DNA of 64,000 nt from Ferrovibrio sp965278975 (GTDB taxonomy: Bacteria; Pseudomonadota; Alphaproteobacteria; Ferrovibrionales; Ferrovibrionaceae). Positions within the stretch are counted from its first letter, which is position 1, and each line of letters opens with the position of its first letter. The notes under the pieces were generated by a model. That model had not been told where the DNA came from, ran no database searches, and was given only the letters and a program-made list of their open reading frames with translations. The position numbers and the translations under genes were made by a program. Location of the stretch: positions 248,001 to 312,000 of the forward strand of contig NZ_OZ257126.1 in NCBI RefSeq assembly GCF_965278975.1. The letters are read 5' to 3'. Shown here one piece after another: positions 24,814-33,313 of the stretch.

Positions 24814-26607
24814 ATGACCGGCAAAGTGGTGAAGATCGGCTGTGCATCCGGCTTCTGGGGCGATTCCATGGTGGGCGCGCCGCAATTGCTGTTCCAGGCC
24901 GAGATGGACTACCTGATTTTCGACTACCTGGCCGAGATCACCATGTCGATCATGGCCCGCATGCGCGCCAAGGACCCGGCCCAGGGCTATGCCACCGATT
25001 TCGTCACCGTGACGATGAAGCGCCTGCTGCCCGAAATCGCGCGGCGCAAGGTGAAGATCATCTCCAATGCCGGCGGCGTGAACCCGGCCGCCTGCGGCGC
25101 GGTCATCCGCCAGATGATCGCCGATGCAGGGCTGGACCTCAAGGTCGCCGTGGTGCAGGGCGACGACCTGATGCCGGGCATCGAGACGCTGAAGGACAAA
25201 TTGCGCCCGATGGTGAAAGGCGCCGAGCGCCCTGCCCGCTTCATGTCGGCCAACGCCTATCTCGGCGCCGGGCCGATTGCCATGGCCTTGAAGGATGGCG
25301 CCGATATCGTGATCACCGGTCGCTGCGTCGATAGCGCCCTGGCGCTCGGGCCTTTGCTGCATGAATTCGGCTGGAGCCTCACGGATTACGACCGCCTCTC
25401 GGCCGGCAGCCTGGTCGGCCATATCCTGGAATGCGGCGCGCAGGCCACCGGCGGCCTGTTCACCGATTGGCGCGACGTGCCGGATTGGGACAATATCGGC
25501 TATCCGGTGGCGGAAGTGTCGGATGACGGCAGCTTCGTCGTCACCAAGCCGCAAGGCACCGGCGGTCTGGTCAGTGTCGGTACCGTGTCCGAACAGCTGG
25601 TCTACGAAATCGGCGATCCCGCCGCCTATCGCCTGCCCGATGTGACCTGCGACTTCACCGCCGTGCGCATCGAGCAGGTGGGCGAGCATCGCGTGAAAGT
25701 CTCCAACGCCAAGGGCCAGCCGCCGGGCGATGAATACAAGGTTTCCGCCACCTACATGGACGGCTTCCGCGCCGTGGCGCAGCTGACCATCGGCGGCCGT
25801 GAAGCACGCGCCCGGGCGCGGCGTTCGGCGGAAGCCATCCTCACCCGCACGCGCAAGATTTTCCAGACGCTGAATCTGGGCGATTACCGCGCCGTGTCGA
25901 TTGAGGAAATCGGCACCGAGGCGATGTATGGCGATAACGCTAGGCCCGGCGCGCTGAACAGCCGCGAAGTGGTGATGAAGCTGGCGGTAAGCCATGCCGA
26001 GAAGGCGGCACTGGATATCTTCGTGCGTGAGATTGCGCCGGCCGGCACGTCTTTCGCCGCCGGCACCACCGGCTCGGGCGGCGGCCGCGCCTCGCCGCAG
26101 CCGATTGTGCGGCTGTTTTCCTGCTTCATCCAGAAGGCCGCCCTGCCGGTGAGCATCGAGCTTGGCGATGGCGCGGCCAAGCCGGTGGCGGTGATGACCG
26201 TGGGTGGCGATGTCTGCGGCGGCCCGGCTGGCCTGCCGGACACCACACCGGCGCCAAAACAGACCGATCTCAGCGTGCCGCTGATCCGGCTGGCCTGGGC
26301 GCGTTCCGGCGACAAGGGCAATGACAGCAATATCGGCGTCATCGCACGCAAGCCGGAATACCTGCCCGCGATCCGCGCCGCGCTGACGCCAGAAGCCGTG
26401 CAGCAGTATTTCGCCCATCGCTGCCAGGGCGGCGTGATGCGCTATGAATGGCCCGGCATCCATGGCCTGAATTTCCTGCTGAAAGATGCGCTGGGCGGCG
26501 GCGGCATCGCCTCGCTGCAAAACGACCCCCAGGGCAAGGCCTATGCCGGCATGCTGCTGGATTTCCCGGTGCCGGTGCCCGCCGCCTGGGGATTGAAACC
26601 GGACTGA
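24814..26607 (+). CDS. AtuA-like acyclic terpene utilisation family protein (DUF1446)
   Basis: A 597-aa protein of the AtuA/DUF1446 family. The N-terminal domain (about residues 1-450) opens with KIGCASGFWGDS and contains ISNAGGVNPAACG and ITGRCVDSALALGPL, all family hallmarks. A smaller C-terminal domain (about 485-597) starts at VPLIRLAWARSGDKGNDSNI, the AtuA-like ferredoxin-fold extension. In Pseudomonas AtuA is needed for citronellol and geraniol breakdown, but its reaction is not established. No atu carboxylase genes are near, so the role here is open. RBS: GAGGAAACGGCG. An Ada box-like sequence overlaps its stop. Confidence 0.87.
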   Translation: MTGKVVKIGCASGFWGDSMVGAPQLLFQAEMDYLIFDYLAEITMSIMARMRAKDPAQGYATDFVTVTMKRLLPEIARRKVKIISNAGGVNPAACGAVIRQMIADAGLDLKVAVVQGDDLMPGIETLKDKLRPMVKGAERPARFMSANAYLGAGPIAMALKDGADIVITGRCVDSALALGPLLHEFGWSLTDYDRLSAGSLVGHILECGAQATGGLFTDWRDVPDWDNIGYPVAEVSDDGSFVVTKPQGTGGLVSVGTVSEQLVYEIGDPAAYRLPDVTCDFTAVRIEQVGEHRVKVSNAKGQPPGDEYKVSATYMDGFRAVAQLTIGGREARARARRSAEAILTRTRKIFQTLNLGDYRAVSIEEIGTEAMYGDNARPGALNSREVVMKLAVSHAEKAALDIFVREIAPAGTSFAAGTTGSGGGRASPQPIVRLFSCFIQKAALPVSIELGDGAAKPVAVMTVGGDVCGGPAGLPDTTPAPKQTDLSVPLIRLAWARSGDKGNDSNIGVIARKPEYLPAIRAALTPEAVQQYFAHRCQGGVMRYEWPGIHGLNFLLKDALGGGGIASLQNDPQGKAYAGMLLDFPVPVPAAWGLKPD

Positions 26608-26614
26608 AAGCGCA
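26607..26614 (+). promoter_or_regulatory. Ada-box-like AAAGCGCA upstream of ada
   Basis: AAAGCGCA is identical to the core bound by methylated Ada in E. coli. It lies 46 bp upstream of the ada ATG and overlaps the atuA stop codon. This fits autoregulation of the adaptive response to alkylation. Confidence 0.45.
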
Positions 26615-26659
26615 GGAACCGGATAGCGGCATGGCGGGGCAGGCTCTAGATTTCACGCC

Positions 26660-27724
26660 ATGAACAAGCCCCGCCTCCCCACCGATACTGAATTCGCCGC
26701 CATCCTGGGCAACGATGCCAAGGCCGATGGGCGGTTCTTCTACGGCGTTGCCAGCACCCGCATCTATTGCCGCCCGTCCTGCACCAGCCGGGCGCCGAAG
26801 CGCGACAACGTGCGCATCTTCGCCGCTCCAGCAGCCGCGAAAGATGCCGGCTACCGCGCCTGCAAACGCTGCCGGCCTGACGCCTTGCTGGAGGCCGATG
26901 CGCGGCTGGAGCGGGCGCGGCAATTGATCGATGCCCGGCTGGAAGCCGGTGAACCGGCACCGGACCTCAACGCTTTAAGCCGCGCCGCCCATGTCAGCCC
27001 GACGCATCTGCAACGGCTGTTCACGGCGGCCTATGGCCTCTCGCCGCGCGCCTATGCCGAGGCACGCCGCATCGACAAATTGAAAGCTGAACTGAAAGGC
27101 GGTGCTGAGGTGTCAGACGCAATCTATGGCGCCGGTTTCGGCGGCCCGAGCCGGGTATACGAGAAAGCCGACCGCTGGCTTGGCATGACACCCGCTGATT
27201 ATAAGCGCGGCGGCGAAGGCCTGAGCCTCACCGTGGCGATCCACCCAGCGCCGCGCAAACTCGGCAAGCTGCTGGTGGCGGAAAGCCCACGCGGCATCGC
27301 CGCTTTGCTGTTCGGCGATAGCGAGAAAGCCATGCTGGATGAATTGCGCGGTGAATTCCCGGCCGCCAGCATCAGCCGCGACGACAGCGCCGGCAAGAAG
27401 GCGCTGGCAGCCCTGGACGCCCTGCTGGCCGGCCGCAAGCCGAAGCAGGAGCTGCCGCTGGATTTGCGCGGCACGGCGTTTCAGATCCGCGTCTGGCAGG
27501 CGCTCAGTGCCATTCCGCGCGGCGAGACGCGCAGCTATCGCGAAATCGCCATCGCGCTCGGCGATCCCAAAGCGGCGCGCGCCGTCGGCTCGGCCTGCGG
27601 CAACAACATCCTCGGCGTGCTGGTGCCCTGCCACCGCGCCCTGCGCAGCGATGGCGGCCTGGGCGGCTATCGCTGGGGCCTGGCGCGCAAGCAGGCGATC
27701 CTGGAGGCCGAGGCGGCGGAATAG
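26660..27724 (+). CDS. ada: Ada: transcriptional regulator and O6-methylguanine-DNA methyltransferase
   Basis: A 354-aa sensor and repair protein for alkylated DNA. The N-terminal zinc domain has Cys37, Cys41, Cys68 and Cys71 (IYCRPSCTSRAPKRDN and ACKRCRPD). Cys37 corresponds to the methylphosphotriester acceptor that turns Ada into an activator. An AraC-type helix-turn-helix follows (about 75-175). The C-terminal transferase domain ends with GVLVPCHRALRSDG, where Cys324 accepts the methyl group from O6-methylguanine. No AlkA domain is fused and no alkB is adjacent. An AAAGCGCA Ada-box core lies 46 bp upstream. Confidence 0.95.
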   Translation: MNKPRLPTDTEFAAILGNDAKADGRFFYGVASTRIYCRPSCTSRAPKRDNVRIFAAPAAAKDAGYRACKRCRPDALLEADARLERARQLIDARLEAGEPAPDLNALSRAAHVSPTHLQRLFTAAYGLSPRAYAEARRIDKLKAELKGGAEVSDAIYGAGFGGPSRVYEKADRWLGMTPADYKRGGEGLSLTVAIHPAPRKLGKLLVAESPRGIAALLFGDSEKAMLDELRGEFPAASISRDDSAGKKALAALDALLAGRKPKQELPLDLRGTAFQIRVWQALSAIPRGETRSYREIAIALGDPKAARAVGSACGNNILGVLVPCHRALRSDGGLGGYRWGLARKQAILEAEAAE

Positions 27725-27730
27725 CCGCGG

Positions 27731-28111
27731 CTATTGCTTGAGGAAAGGATTGCTGTAGCCGCGCCCCTTCGGCGGGAAGGCCTTGGCGAGATAATCGAGC
27801 ATCATGTCGCGGTCTTCCTTGCTCGGTTCGGGCATGCCATGGCGCTCGACCATGAAATCCAGCACGCCGGACCAGCGTTCGCGGCTATGGCCCTGGGCGC
27901 GCACCAGCGCCGAACCATGGCAGGTGGTGCAGATATAAAACACCTCGTCGCGGTTCTCGCCATCAGGAAACACCGTCGGCTCTTCCGGCTCCCGCTCGGC
28001 CTGGGCCTGGCTCTGGGCCTGACTCTGGGCTTGACTCTGGGCTTGAGTGAAAACGGTGGCGGCACCGCAAGCTAATGCCGCCACCACTACCAGACGCAGC
28101 ACTACGCGCAT
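27731..28111 (-). CDS. Small c-type cytochrome, probable sulfite dehydrogenase partner
   Basis: A 126-aa exported monohaem cytochrome. A signal peptide (about 1-24) leads into a Gln/Ala/Ser repeat linker encoded by 12-bp tandem repeats, then the haem site CTTCH (Cys61, Cys64, His65). A methionine in ERHGMPEP near residue 97 is the likely sixth ligand. It follows the molybdenum enzyme gene by 6 bp, the arrangement of SorA-SorB, so it probably takes electrons from sulfite oxidation and passes them to the respiratory chain. Confidence 0.85.
   Translation of the reverse strand: MRVVLRLVVVAALACGAATVFTQAQSQAQSQAQSQAQAEREPEEPTVFPDGENRDEVFYICTTCHGSALVRAQGHSRERWSGVLDFMVERHGMPEPSKEDRDMMLDYLAKAFPPKGRGYSNPFLKQ
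27999..28046 (-). repeat. 12-bp tandem repeat inside the cytochrome gene
   Basis: Three copies of a 12-bp unit, CTCTGGGCYTGA (28011-28022, 28023-28034, 28035-28046), follow a degenerate copy at about 27999-28010. In frame they encode the repeating Gln-Ala-Gln-Ser linker between the signal peptide and the haem domain. The near-identity of the units suggests recent slippage expansion. Confidence 0.75.
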
Positions 28112-28117
28112 GCCGGA

Positions 28118-29434
28118 TCAGGCCTTCACCAGCACGGCAACACGATGCAGGGCATTGCCGCCATAGCCCTGCGGATTCCATACCCCGGGCGCATGACCCT
28201 GGGCGCGGCCAAAGGAATCCGTCGCCCGCGTCCAGAGTTCGTAATACCCCTCGGTAGGCAGCGTGATATCCGCCTGCCAATCCTGCCAGGCATATTTGTT
28301 CACCGCCTTGGCGACCTTGGCCTTGGTCCAGGTCTGGCCGAAATCCGCCGAGACATGCACGGCATTCACCGTCTGCTCGCCGGCCCAGGCATGGCCGCGC
28401 ATGCCGACCAGCCGGGTGCCGGCCTTAAGCTCGGTACCATGCGCGATATTGGTGATGATCGAGCGCACCGGCATTGATTCCAGGATGCGGAAATTGGCGT
28501 TGTCGGGCTTGTCGCCCGGCACCATCGGCTTGATCGGCACGCGGTAGCTGGTGCCGGTCATGCCCTGGCCGTCATGCTCGCGGTCGCGGATCCAGATGCG
28601 GCTGAGCCATTTCTGCGACAGCGAACCCGGCCAGCCCGGCACGATCAGGCGCAGCGGCGCGCCATTCACCAGCGGGATCGGTCCGCCATTCACCGCGAAG
28701 GCAATCAGCGTATGCGGTTCCAGCGCCTTGGCGATCGGCATGCCGCGGCTGATCGCCTGCCGGCTGGGATCACCGGTGAGATGCACGTCGCGGCCGAAAT
28801 GCGCGGTGTAGACCGCCGTCGGCTTCAGCCCCGCCGCTTCCAGCACATCCTTCAGCCGCACACCGGTCCAACGCGCGCAGGCAATGGCGCCATTGCTCCA
28901 TTGATTGCCGCTGGCCTTGGGCTCGAAGGCCGCGCGGCCATTGCCGCCGCATTCCATCTGCAGCACATAGGTATAATGCTTGAAGCGCTTCTTCAGCTCG
29001 CCAAGCGTCAGCTTCAGCGGCGTATTCACTTCACCATCAATGACCAATTCCCAGCTATCCAGGTCAGCCGGCATCTGCTCCGGCGGATTGCCGTTGTTGC
29101 GGATGAAGATGCGGTCATTCGGCGTCACCGAGTCATCCAGCAGATGCTCTGGCGTTTCCGCCACCAGCGGCCGGTCGCCGAGAATCACCAGTTCCGCCTT
29201 GCCATCCATCTTGAGGATTTTCGGCCCCGCGCCGCTGCCCTGCGCCAGTGCCGCCGGAATCAGGCCCGAGGGCAGCGAACGGCCAAACGGGATCATGCCG
29301 CCGAGCAGCGCGCCCATGCTGGCCATCGCTGCGCCACGCAGCACGCCGCGCCGATTGAACAGCAGCGCATCGGCGCGTTCGGGATCATCGCCATATAATT
29401 CAAAAAGGCCGCGTTCTTTCCACCGGATGCCCAT
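28118..29434 (-). CDS. Sulfite dehydrogenase, molybdopterin subunit (SorA/SoxC type)
   Basis: A 438-aa periplasmic molybdenum enzyme of the sulfite oxidase family that oxidises sulfite to sulfate. A Tat signal with the twin arginines Arg28-Arg29 in NRRGVLRG precedes a hydrophobic stretch and PAALAQ. The molybdenum-ligand cysteine is Cys162 in LQMECGGNGRAAFEP. The C-terminal dimerisation domain (MRGHAWAGEQTVNAVHVSAD) is complete. The N-terminus MGIRWKERGLFELYGDD is like SoxC, but no sox genes surround it; the small cytochrome gene directly downstream favours a SorAB system. The RBS is AAAGGAGG. Confidence 0.9.
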   Translation of the reverse strand: MGIRWKERGLFELYGDDPERADALLFNRRGVLRGAAMASMGALLGGMIPFGRSLPSGLIPAALAQGSGAGPKILKMDGKAELVILGDRPLVAETPEHLLDDSVTPNDRIFIRNNGNPPEQMPADLDSWELVIDGEVNTPLKLTLGELKKRFKHYTYVLQMECGGNGRAAFEPKASGNQWSNGAIACARWTGVRLKDVLEAAGLKPTAVYTAHFGRDVHLTGDPSRQAISRGMPIAKALEPHTLIAFAVNGGPIPLVNGAPLRLIVPGWPGSLSQKWLSRIWIRDREHDGQGMTGTSYRVPIKPMVPGDKPDNANFRILESMPVRSIITNIAHGTELKAGTRLVGMRGHAWAGEQTVNAVHVSADFGQTWTKAKVAKAVNKYAWQDWQADITLPTEGYYELWTRATDSFGRAQGHAPGVWNPQGYGGNALHRVAVLVKA

Positions 29435-29447
29435 GCTTTCCTCCTTT

Positions 29448-29515
29448 TAGGGATACATTCCCCTCTATATTTATGTAAAACATCATTAGGGGATTCGCCG
29501 TTGAGTGCAAACGCT
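29448..29515 (-). promoter_or_regulatory. Probable promoter region of the sulfite dehydrogenase genes
   Basis: An AT-rich patch in a GC-rich gap. Read on the minus strand it has TTGCAC and TAATGA with 16 bp between, then AATCCCCT and AGAGGGGAAT as inverted arms about 23 bp apart, then the ribosome site. The CCCCT/AGGGG arms may be a regulator site. No regulator gene is adjacent. Confidence 0.35.
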
Positions 29516-29627
29516 TTTCCACCTCCCGGCAGCCGGATTGCACCCGCACAATCGCGCCATTGCCTTGGTTCCACACCAGCCATAGGGTGGGTTCAAGGAA
29601 ACGTCTCGCCCAGAAGGAAGCCGCCGC

Positions 29628-30881
29628 ATGACCAGCGCCCCCGGTCACGCCAGCGATATTGAATCACGCTATGCTTGGCTGCGCCTGCTGGGCAGCTTCA
29701 CCATCAGCACCATCGGCGGCGTCGGCATGTGGGCCATTGTCGTCGCCCTGCCGGCGGTGCAGGCGGAATTCGGCGTGCTGCGCGGCGGCGCCTCGCTGCC
29801 CTACTCGCTCACCATGCTCGGCTTCGTTGTCGGCGTGGTGTTCATGGGAAGGCTGGCCGACCGCTTCGGCATCGTTACGCCGGTGATCCTCGGCACGCTC
29901 TCTTTAAGCCTCGGCTATGTGCTGGCGGCGAAAGCCACCAGCATCACCATGCTGGCTTTCATCTATGGCGGCCTGATCGGCTTCGGTTCCTCGGCCATGT
30001 TCGGGCCGCTGATCGCCGATATCTCGCTGTGGTTCGAGCGCCGCCGTGGCCTTGCCATCGGGCTGTGCGCCAGCGGCAACTATTTCGCCGGCGCGGTATG
30101 GCCGCCGGTGGTGGAATATTTCATCGCCCAGCAGGGCTGGCGCGATACCCATTGGGGCATCGGCCTGTTCTGCCTCGTCACCATGGTGCCGCTAAGCTTC
30201 GTGCTGCGCCGCCGCCCGCCGGTGCAGCCGCCGCTGCCACAGGCCAGCGCTGGCTTGAACAAGGCCGGCGCGCATCGCCCGCTCGGGCTGGCGCCGAATG
30301 GCGTGCAGGGCCTGCTGCTGATCGCCGGCATTGCCTGCTGCGTCGCCATGTCGATGCCGCAGGTGCATATCGTCGCCTATTGCGTCGATCTCGGCTATGG
30401 CCCGGCACGCGGCGCCGAAATGCTTTCGCTGATGCTGGCTTTCGGCATCATCAGCCGGCTTGCCTCCGGCTGGATTCTCGACCGCATCGGCGGACTCGCC
30501 ACCCTGCTGCTCGGCTCGGCCCTGCAGGGTCTGGCGCTCACCTTCTATCTGCCCTTCGACGGCCTCGCCTCGCTCTATGTCGTCTCGGCCTTCTTCGGCC
30601 TGGTGCAGGGCGGCATCGTGCCGAGCTATGCCTTCATCGTGCGCGAACTGTTTCCGCCCGAACAGGCCGGCCTGCGCGTCTCGGTCGCCATCGCCGCCAC
30701 GCTCGGCGGCATGGCGCTGGGCGGCTGGATGTCGGGCGCCATCTTCGATCTGACCGGCAGCTATCAGGCGGCCCTGCTCAACGGCATTGCCTTCAACCTG
30801 CTCAACGTGGCGATCATCGGCTGGATGCTGCTGCGCTGGCGCCGGCAGCGGCAGATGGGCGCTGCGCTGGCGGCGGCCTGA
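29628..30881 (+). CDS. MFS transporter
   Basis: A 417-aa major facilitator with about twelve predicted helices. The loop 2-3 motif is present as FMGRLADRFGIVTPV, a loop 8-9 copy is seen as GWILDRIGGLATLLL, and GGIVPSYAFIVRELFPPEQAG lies in the second half. It most resembles the oxalate/formate antiporter-like or monocarboxylate group, but the substrate is unknown. The RBS is GAAGGAAGCC. It is divergent from the sulfite dehydrogenase genes. A transport link to sulfur metabolism is possible but not supported by sequence. Confidence 0.9.
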   Translation: MTSAPGHASDIESRYAWLRLLGSFTISTIGGVGMWAIVVALPAVQAEFGVLRGGASLPYSLTMLGFVVGVVFMGRLADRFGIVTPVILGTLSLSLGYVLAAKATSITMLAFIYGGLIGFGSSAMFGPLIADISLWFERRRGLAIGLCASGNYFAGAVWPPVVEYFIAQQGWRDTHWGIGLFCLVTMVPLSFVLRRRPPVQPPLPQASAGLNKAGAHRPLGLAPNGVQGLLLIAGIACCVAMSMPQVHIVAYCVDLGYGPARGAEMLSLMLAFGIISRLASGWILDRIGGLATLLLGSALQGLALTFYLPFDGLASLYVVSAFFGLVQGGIVPSYAFIVRELFPPEQAGLRVSVAIAATLGGMALGGWMSGAIFDLTGSYQAALLNGIAFNLLNVAIIGWMLLRWRRQRQMGAALAAA

Positions 30882-30928
30882 CTCAATCCAGCTAGCGGAT
30901 CGCCGGTTGCGCTCGCCTCGCCTTCATG

Positions 30929-30954
30929 TAGTGTATTTATCATTATTTACACTA
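30929..30954. promoter_or_regulatory. TAGTGTA-N12-TACACTA inverted repeat in an AT-rich promoter
   Basis: Perfect 7-bp arms flank a 12-bp AT-only-like spacer, ending 14 bp before the ATG of the secreted unknown gene. The whole stretch is strikingly AT-rich for this genome. It is a likely operator overlapping the promoter; the regulator is unknown. Confidence 0.5.
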
Positions 30955-30967
30955 TTTTGAGGCGATA

Positions 30968-32683
30968 ATGCACTCCGTACTCCACCTGCTGATCCTGGCC
31001 CTGCTCTGCCTCGTCCTGCCGGCGACAACAACAGCACAGCCCACTGCCGGCGAAACCAAAAGCCCGGCTATCGGCATCGAAACCCAGGGCAACCTGACCA
31101 ATTTCATGGTGGTCGACCCCGACCTTACCGAACAGGCCCAGAAACTGCAGGTGTTACGCGCTCTGCCGGATAGCGCCGATGCGGTGCTGGTACCCTGGCT
31201 GCAACTCAATGCCAAGGATCTGCTGCCGGCCTATTCCTACGAACTGGCACGGCGGCTGTGGAATCTTGGACGCCGCGATGATGCCCTGGAATGGTATGCT
31301 CGCGGCTTCCTGCACGCCCGCTATGATGCCATGCGCTGCACCGATACCACCGCCGGCCAGGGCGTCGCCTTCCTGCCGCAACTGGCACCGAACGTGGTCG
31401 CCGGCATCCAGCAATACCGCGCCGCCTTCGGGGCCGCCGGCCTGCGGGCGCTGCAGCAGCCCGATCTGTTCGCCAGCACCGTGTCGCCCTGGTGGATATG
31501 CTCGCATGGCATGGCGGCGATGCGCGCCGGCCTGCAAAACCAGACCATGAGCGGCGATGCCTGGCTGAAGCCGGAAAGCGAATGGGCCGGCCTCCGCGCC
31601 AGCATGAAGACCGACATGACCCGCTTCTTCGAGGAACAGAGCAAACCGCAGGACGACCCGATCCCGATGTCGGCCATACGCCATTCCACCATGAACCTGC
31701 CGCCCGGTTCCTATGGCAGATTTGCCTGGCTCAATACCACCACTCTGTTGGTCGAAGCCACGGAGCAACGTGAAAACGTGATCAAGCAACTGCGCCTGGA
31801 TCAGCCACAGCAGCCCTTGGAAGAAGTGGCTCGCATCCAGGCCCCCTGGTGCGCAGGCGGCAGCATGTTCACTTTTCGCTCGGGATACGAGCGGCTGTCG
31901 AAGAGCCAAGTCCGCTTGACCTTCCGCACCGGCACCCTCAACAGCCCGGAGAGCATCAGCTTCGAGACCGGCGACTTACTGCGCTATGCCGACATGGACC
32001 ACAGCGGCAACACAGGACATTCGCTGAGCACGTCTCCCTGGCGGCAGAGCCCTTTCGATTGCCGCTGGGTGAAACACGAGGGCCTATCCGGCGCCAACAA
32101 CAACGCCAACTGGATTCCGCTGCTGCCCGGCCACGGCTTCCTGTCCTTCACCGGCGCAGATGGCCAGCAATCTCAGCGCGTGCTGCACTTCGCCAGCGAA
32201 ACCGCAGCCCCCGTGGAACTGCCCATACCCACCACCGGCCTCACCTCCACCAGTATAAAATACAGCGCCTTCCGCAACGCCTATTTCATCGCACCGATTG
32301 CCCAGCGCCCCAAGCAAGGCGAGGCCGTGCCGCAATGCCGACCCTATTGGTGGCTGAACAATTACGGCAAGCAACGTGTCGAGGAGGTTTGCCTGCCGAC
32401 AGACGCCCTGGACAACCAGGGCTACGGCATGATCGCGCCATCGCGGGACGGCATCCTGCGCGCCATCACTTCGCGTCCTACAGCGCATGGTGATCTGCCC
32501 GGCGGCGTCTACCGCACCGGCGCCGATGGCCGCAGCGAAAAAATCTATGAAGGCCGCGTCTGGGGCATGAGCGTGTCGCCTTCCGGCTGTACTGCGGCGA
32601 TACGGCTTTTTCCCAGCAGCAACCCCAGCAGCAACTTTACGCTGCTGGCACTTTGTCCCAACAATGCCAATGTGAGACGCTGA
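30968..32683 (+). CDS. Secreted hypothetical protein
   Basis: Not recognised. The 571-aa protein has a clear signal peptide (LLILALLCLVLPATTTAQ, cleavage near residue 24) and no later membrane helix. An N-terminal helical, TPR-like part (about residues 55-200, with YSYELARRLWNLGRRDDALEW) is followed by a beta-rich C-terminal half resembling a propeller-like repeat region (SYGRFAWLNTTTLLVEATEQ; GHGFLSFTGADGQQSQRVLHF; GRVWGMSVSPSGCTAAIRLF). Several Trp/Cys-containing motifs suggest periplasmic disulfides. Its codon use is like that of its neighbours. The LysE gene follows 9 bp later, so they may be co-transcribed. Confidence 0.75.
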   Translation: MHSVLHLLILALLCLVLPATTTAQPTAGETKSPAIGIETQGNLTNFMVVDPDLTEQAQKLQVLRALPDSADAVLVPWLQLNAKDLLPAYSYELARRLWNLGRRDDALEWYARGFLHARYDAMRCTDTTAGQGVAFLPQLAPNVVAGIQQYRAAFGAAGLRALQQPDLFASTVSPWWICSHGMAAMRAGLQNQTMSGDAWLKPESEWAGLRASMKTDMTRFFEEQSKPQDDPIPMSAIRHSTMNLPPGSYGRFAWLNTTTLLVEATEQRENVIKQLRLDQPQQPLEEVARIQAPWCAGGSMFTFRSGYERLSKSQVRLTFRTGTLNSPESISFETGDLLRYADMDHSGNTGHSLSTSPWRQSPFDCRWVKHEGLSGANNNANWIPLLPGHGFLSFTGADGQQSQRVLHFASETAAPVELPIPTTGLTSTSIKYSAFRNAYFIAPIAQRPKQGEAVPQCRPYWWLNNYGKQRVEEVCLPTDALDNQGYGMIAPSRDGILRAITSRPTAHGDLPGGVYRTGADGRSEKIYEGRVWGMSVSPSGCTAAIRLFPSSNPSSNFTLLALCPNNANVRR

Positions 32684-32692
32684 GACTGCACC

Positions 32693-33310
32693 ATGACCCT
32701 AGACTACCTGATCATCTCGCTGATCGTCGTCGCCACGCCCGGCACCGGCGCGGTCTACACCATCGCCGCCGGCCTGGGACGCGGCAGCCGCGCCAGCGTG
32801 ATCGCGGCCTTCGGCTGCACGCTCGGCATCGTGCCGCATATGCTCGCCGCCATCACCGGCCTTGCCGCCCTGCTGCATGCCAGCGCGCTGGCTTTCGAGA
32901 TCGTGAAATATGCCGGCGTCGCCTACCTGCTCTACATGGCCTGGGCGACCTGGCGCGAGCGTGGCGCAATGAACTTCTCGGGCCAGACCAATGCAGCACC
33001 GCGCTCTGGCTGGCAGATCACGCTCGAAGCCGTGCTGGTGAATATCCTCAACCCTAAACTCTCGATCTTCTTCCTCGCCTTCCTGCCGCAATTCATCGCG
33101 GCCAGCGACCCGGCGCCGCTCGGCAGCATGCTGATCCTGAGTGCCGCGTTCATGGCGATGACGTTTGCCGTGTTCGCGGTCTACGGCCTATTCGCCGCCG
33201 CCATGCGCGACCATGTGCTGACACGGCCCAAGGTTATGCTGTGGCTGCGGCGGACATTCGCGGCGGCGTTCGTCGGGCTGGGCGTCAAGCTGGCGATGGC
33301 GGAGAGGTGA
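32693..33310 (+). CDS. LysE family translocator
   Basis: A 205-aa inner-membrane exporter of amino acids or related small molecules, with about six predicted helices. Family signs are the N-terminal TPGTGAVYTIAAGLGRGSRA, then EIVKYAGVAYLLYMAW and NILNPKLSIFFLAFLPQF. The usual PGP motif near the N-terminus appears as PGT. The substrate is unknown. Its last codons supply the ribosome site (GGAGAGG) for the AT-rich gene that starts 3 bp after its stop. Confidence 0.92.
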   Translation: MTLDYLIISLIVVATPGTGAVYTIAAGLGRGSRASVIAAFGCTLGIVPHMLAAITGLAALLHASALAFEIVKYAGVAYLLYMAWATWRERGAMNFSGQTNAAPRSGWQITLEAVLVNILNPKLSIFFLAFLPQFIAASDPAPLGSMLILSAAFMAMTFAVFAVYGLFAAAMRDHVLTRPKVMLWLRRTFAAAFVGLGVKLAMAER

Positions 33311-33313
33311 TTA

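Noticed and set aside
28001..28046. CRISPR-like repeat
   Set aside because: The units are 12 bp, contiguous and in frame inside the cytochrome gene, so this is a coding tandem repeat.
28574..29398. A 274-codon plus-strand frame
   Set aside because: Antisense to the sulfite dehydrogenase gene, which has a Tat signal and the molybdenum-site cysteine.
28118..29434. Part of a full sox thiosulfate-oxidation cluster
   Set aside because: None of soxXYZABD is present on either side; only the cytochrome follows.
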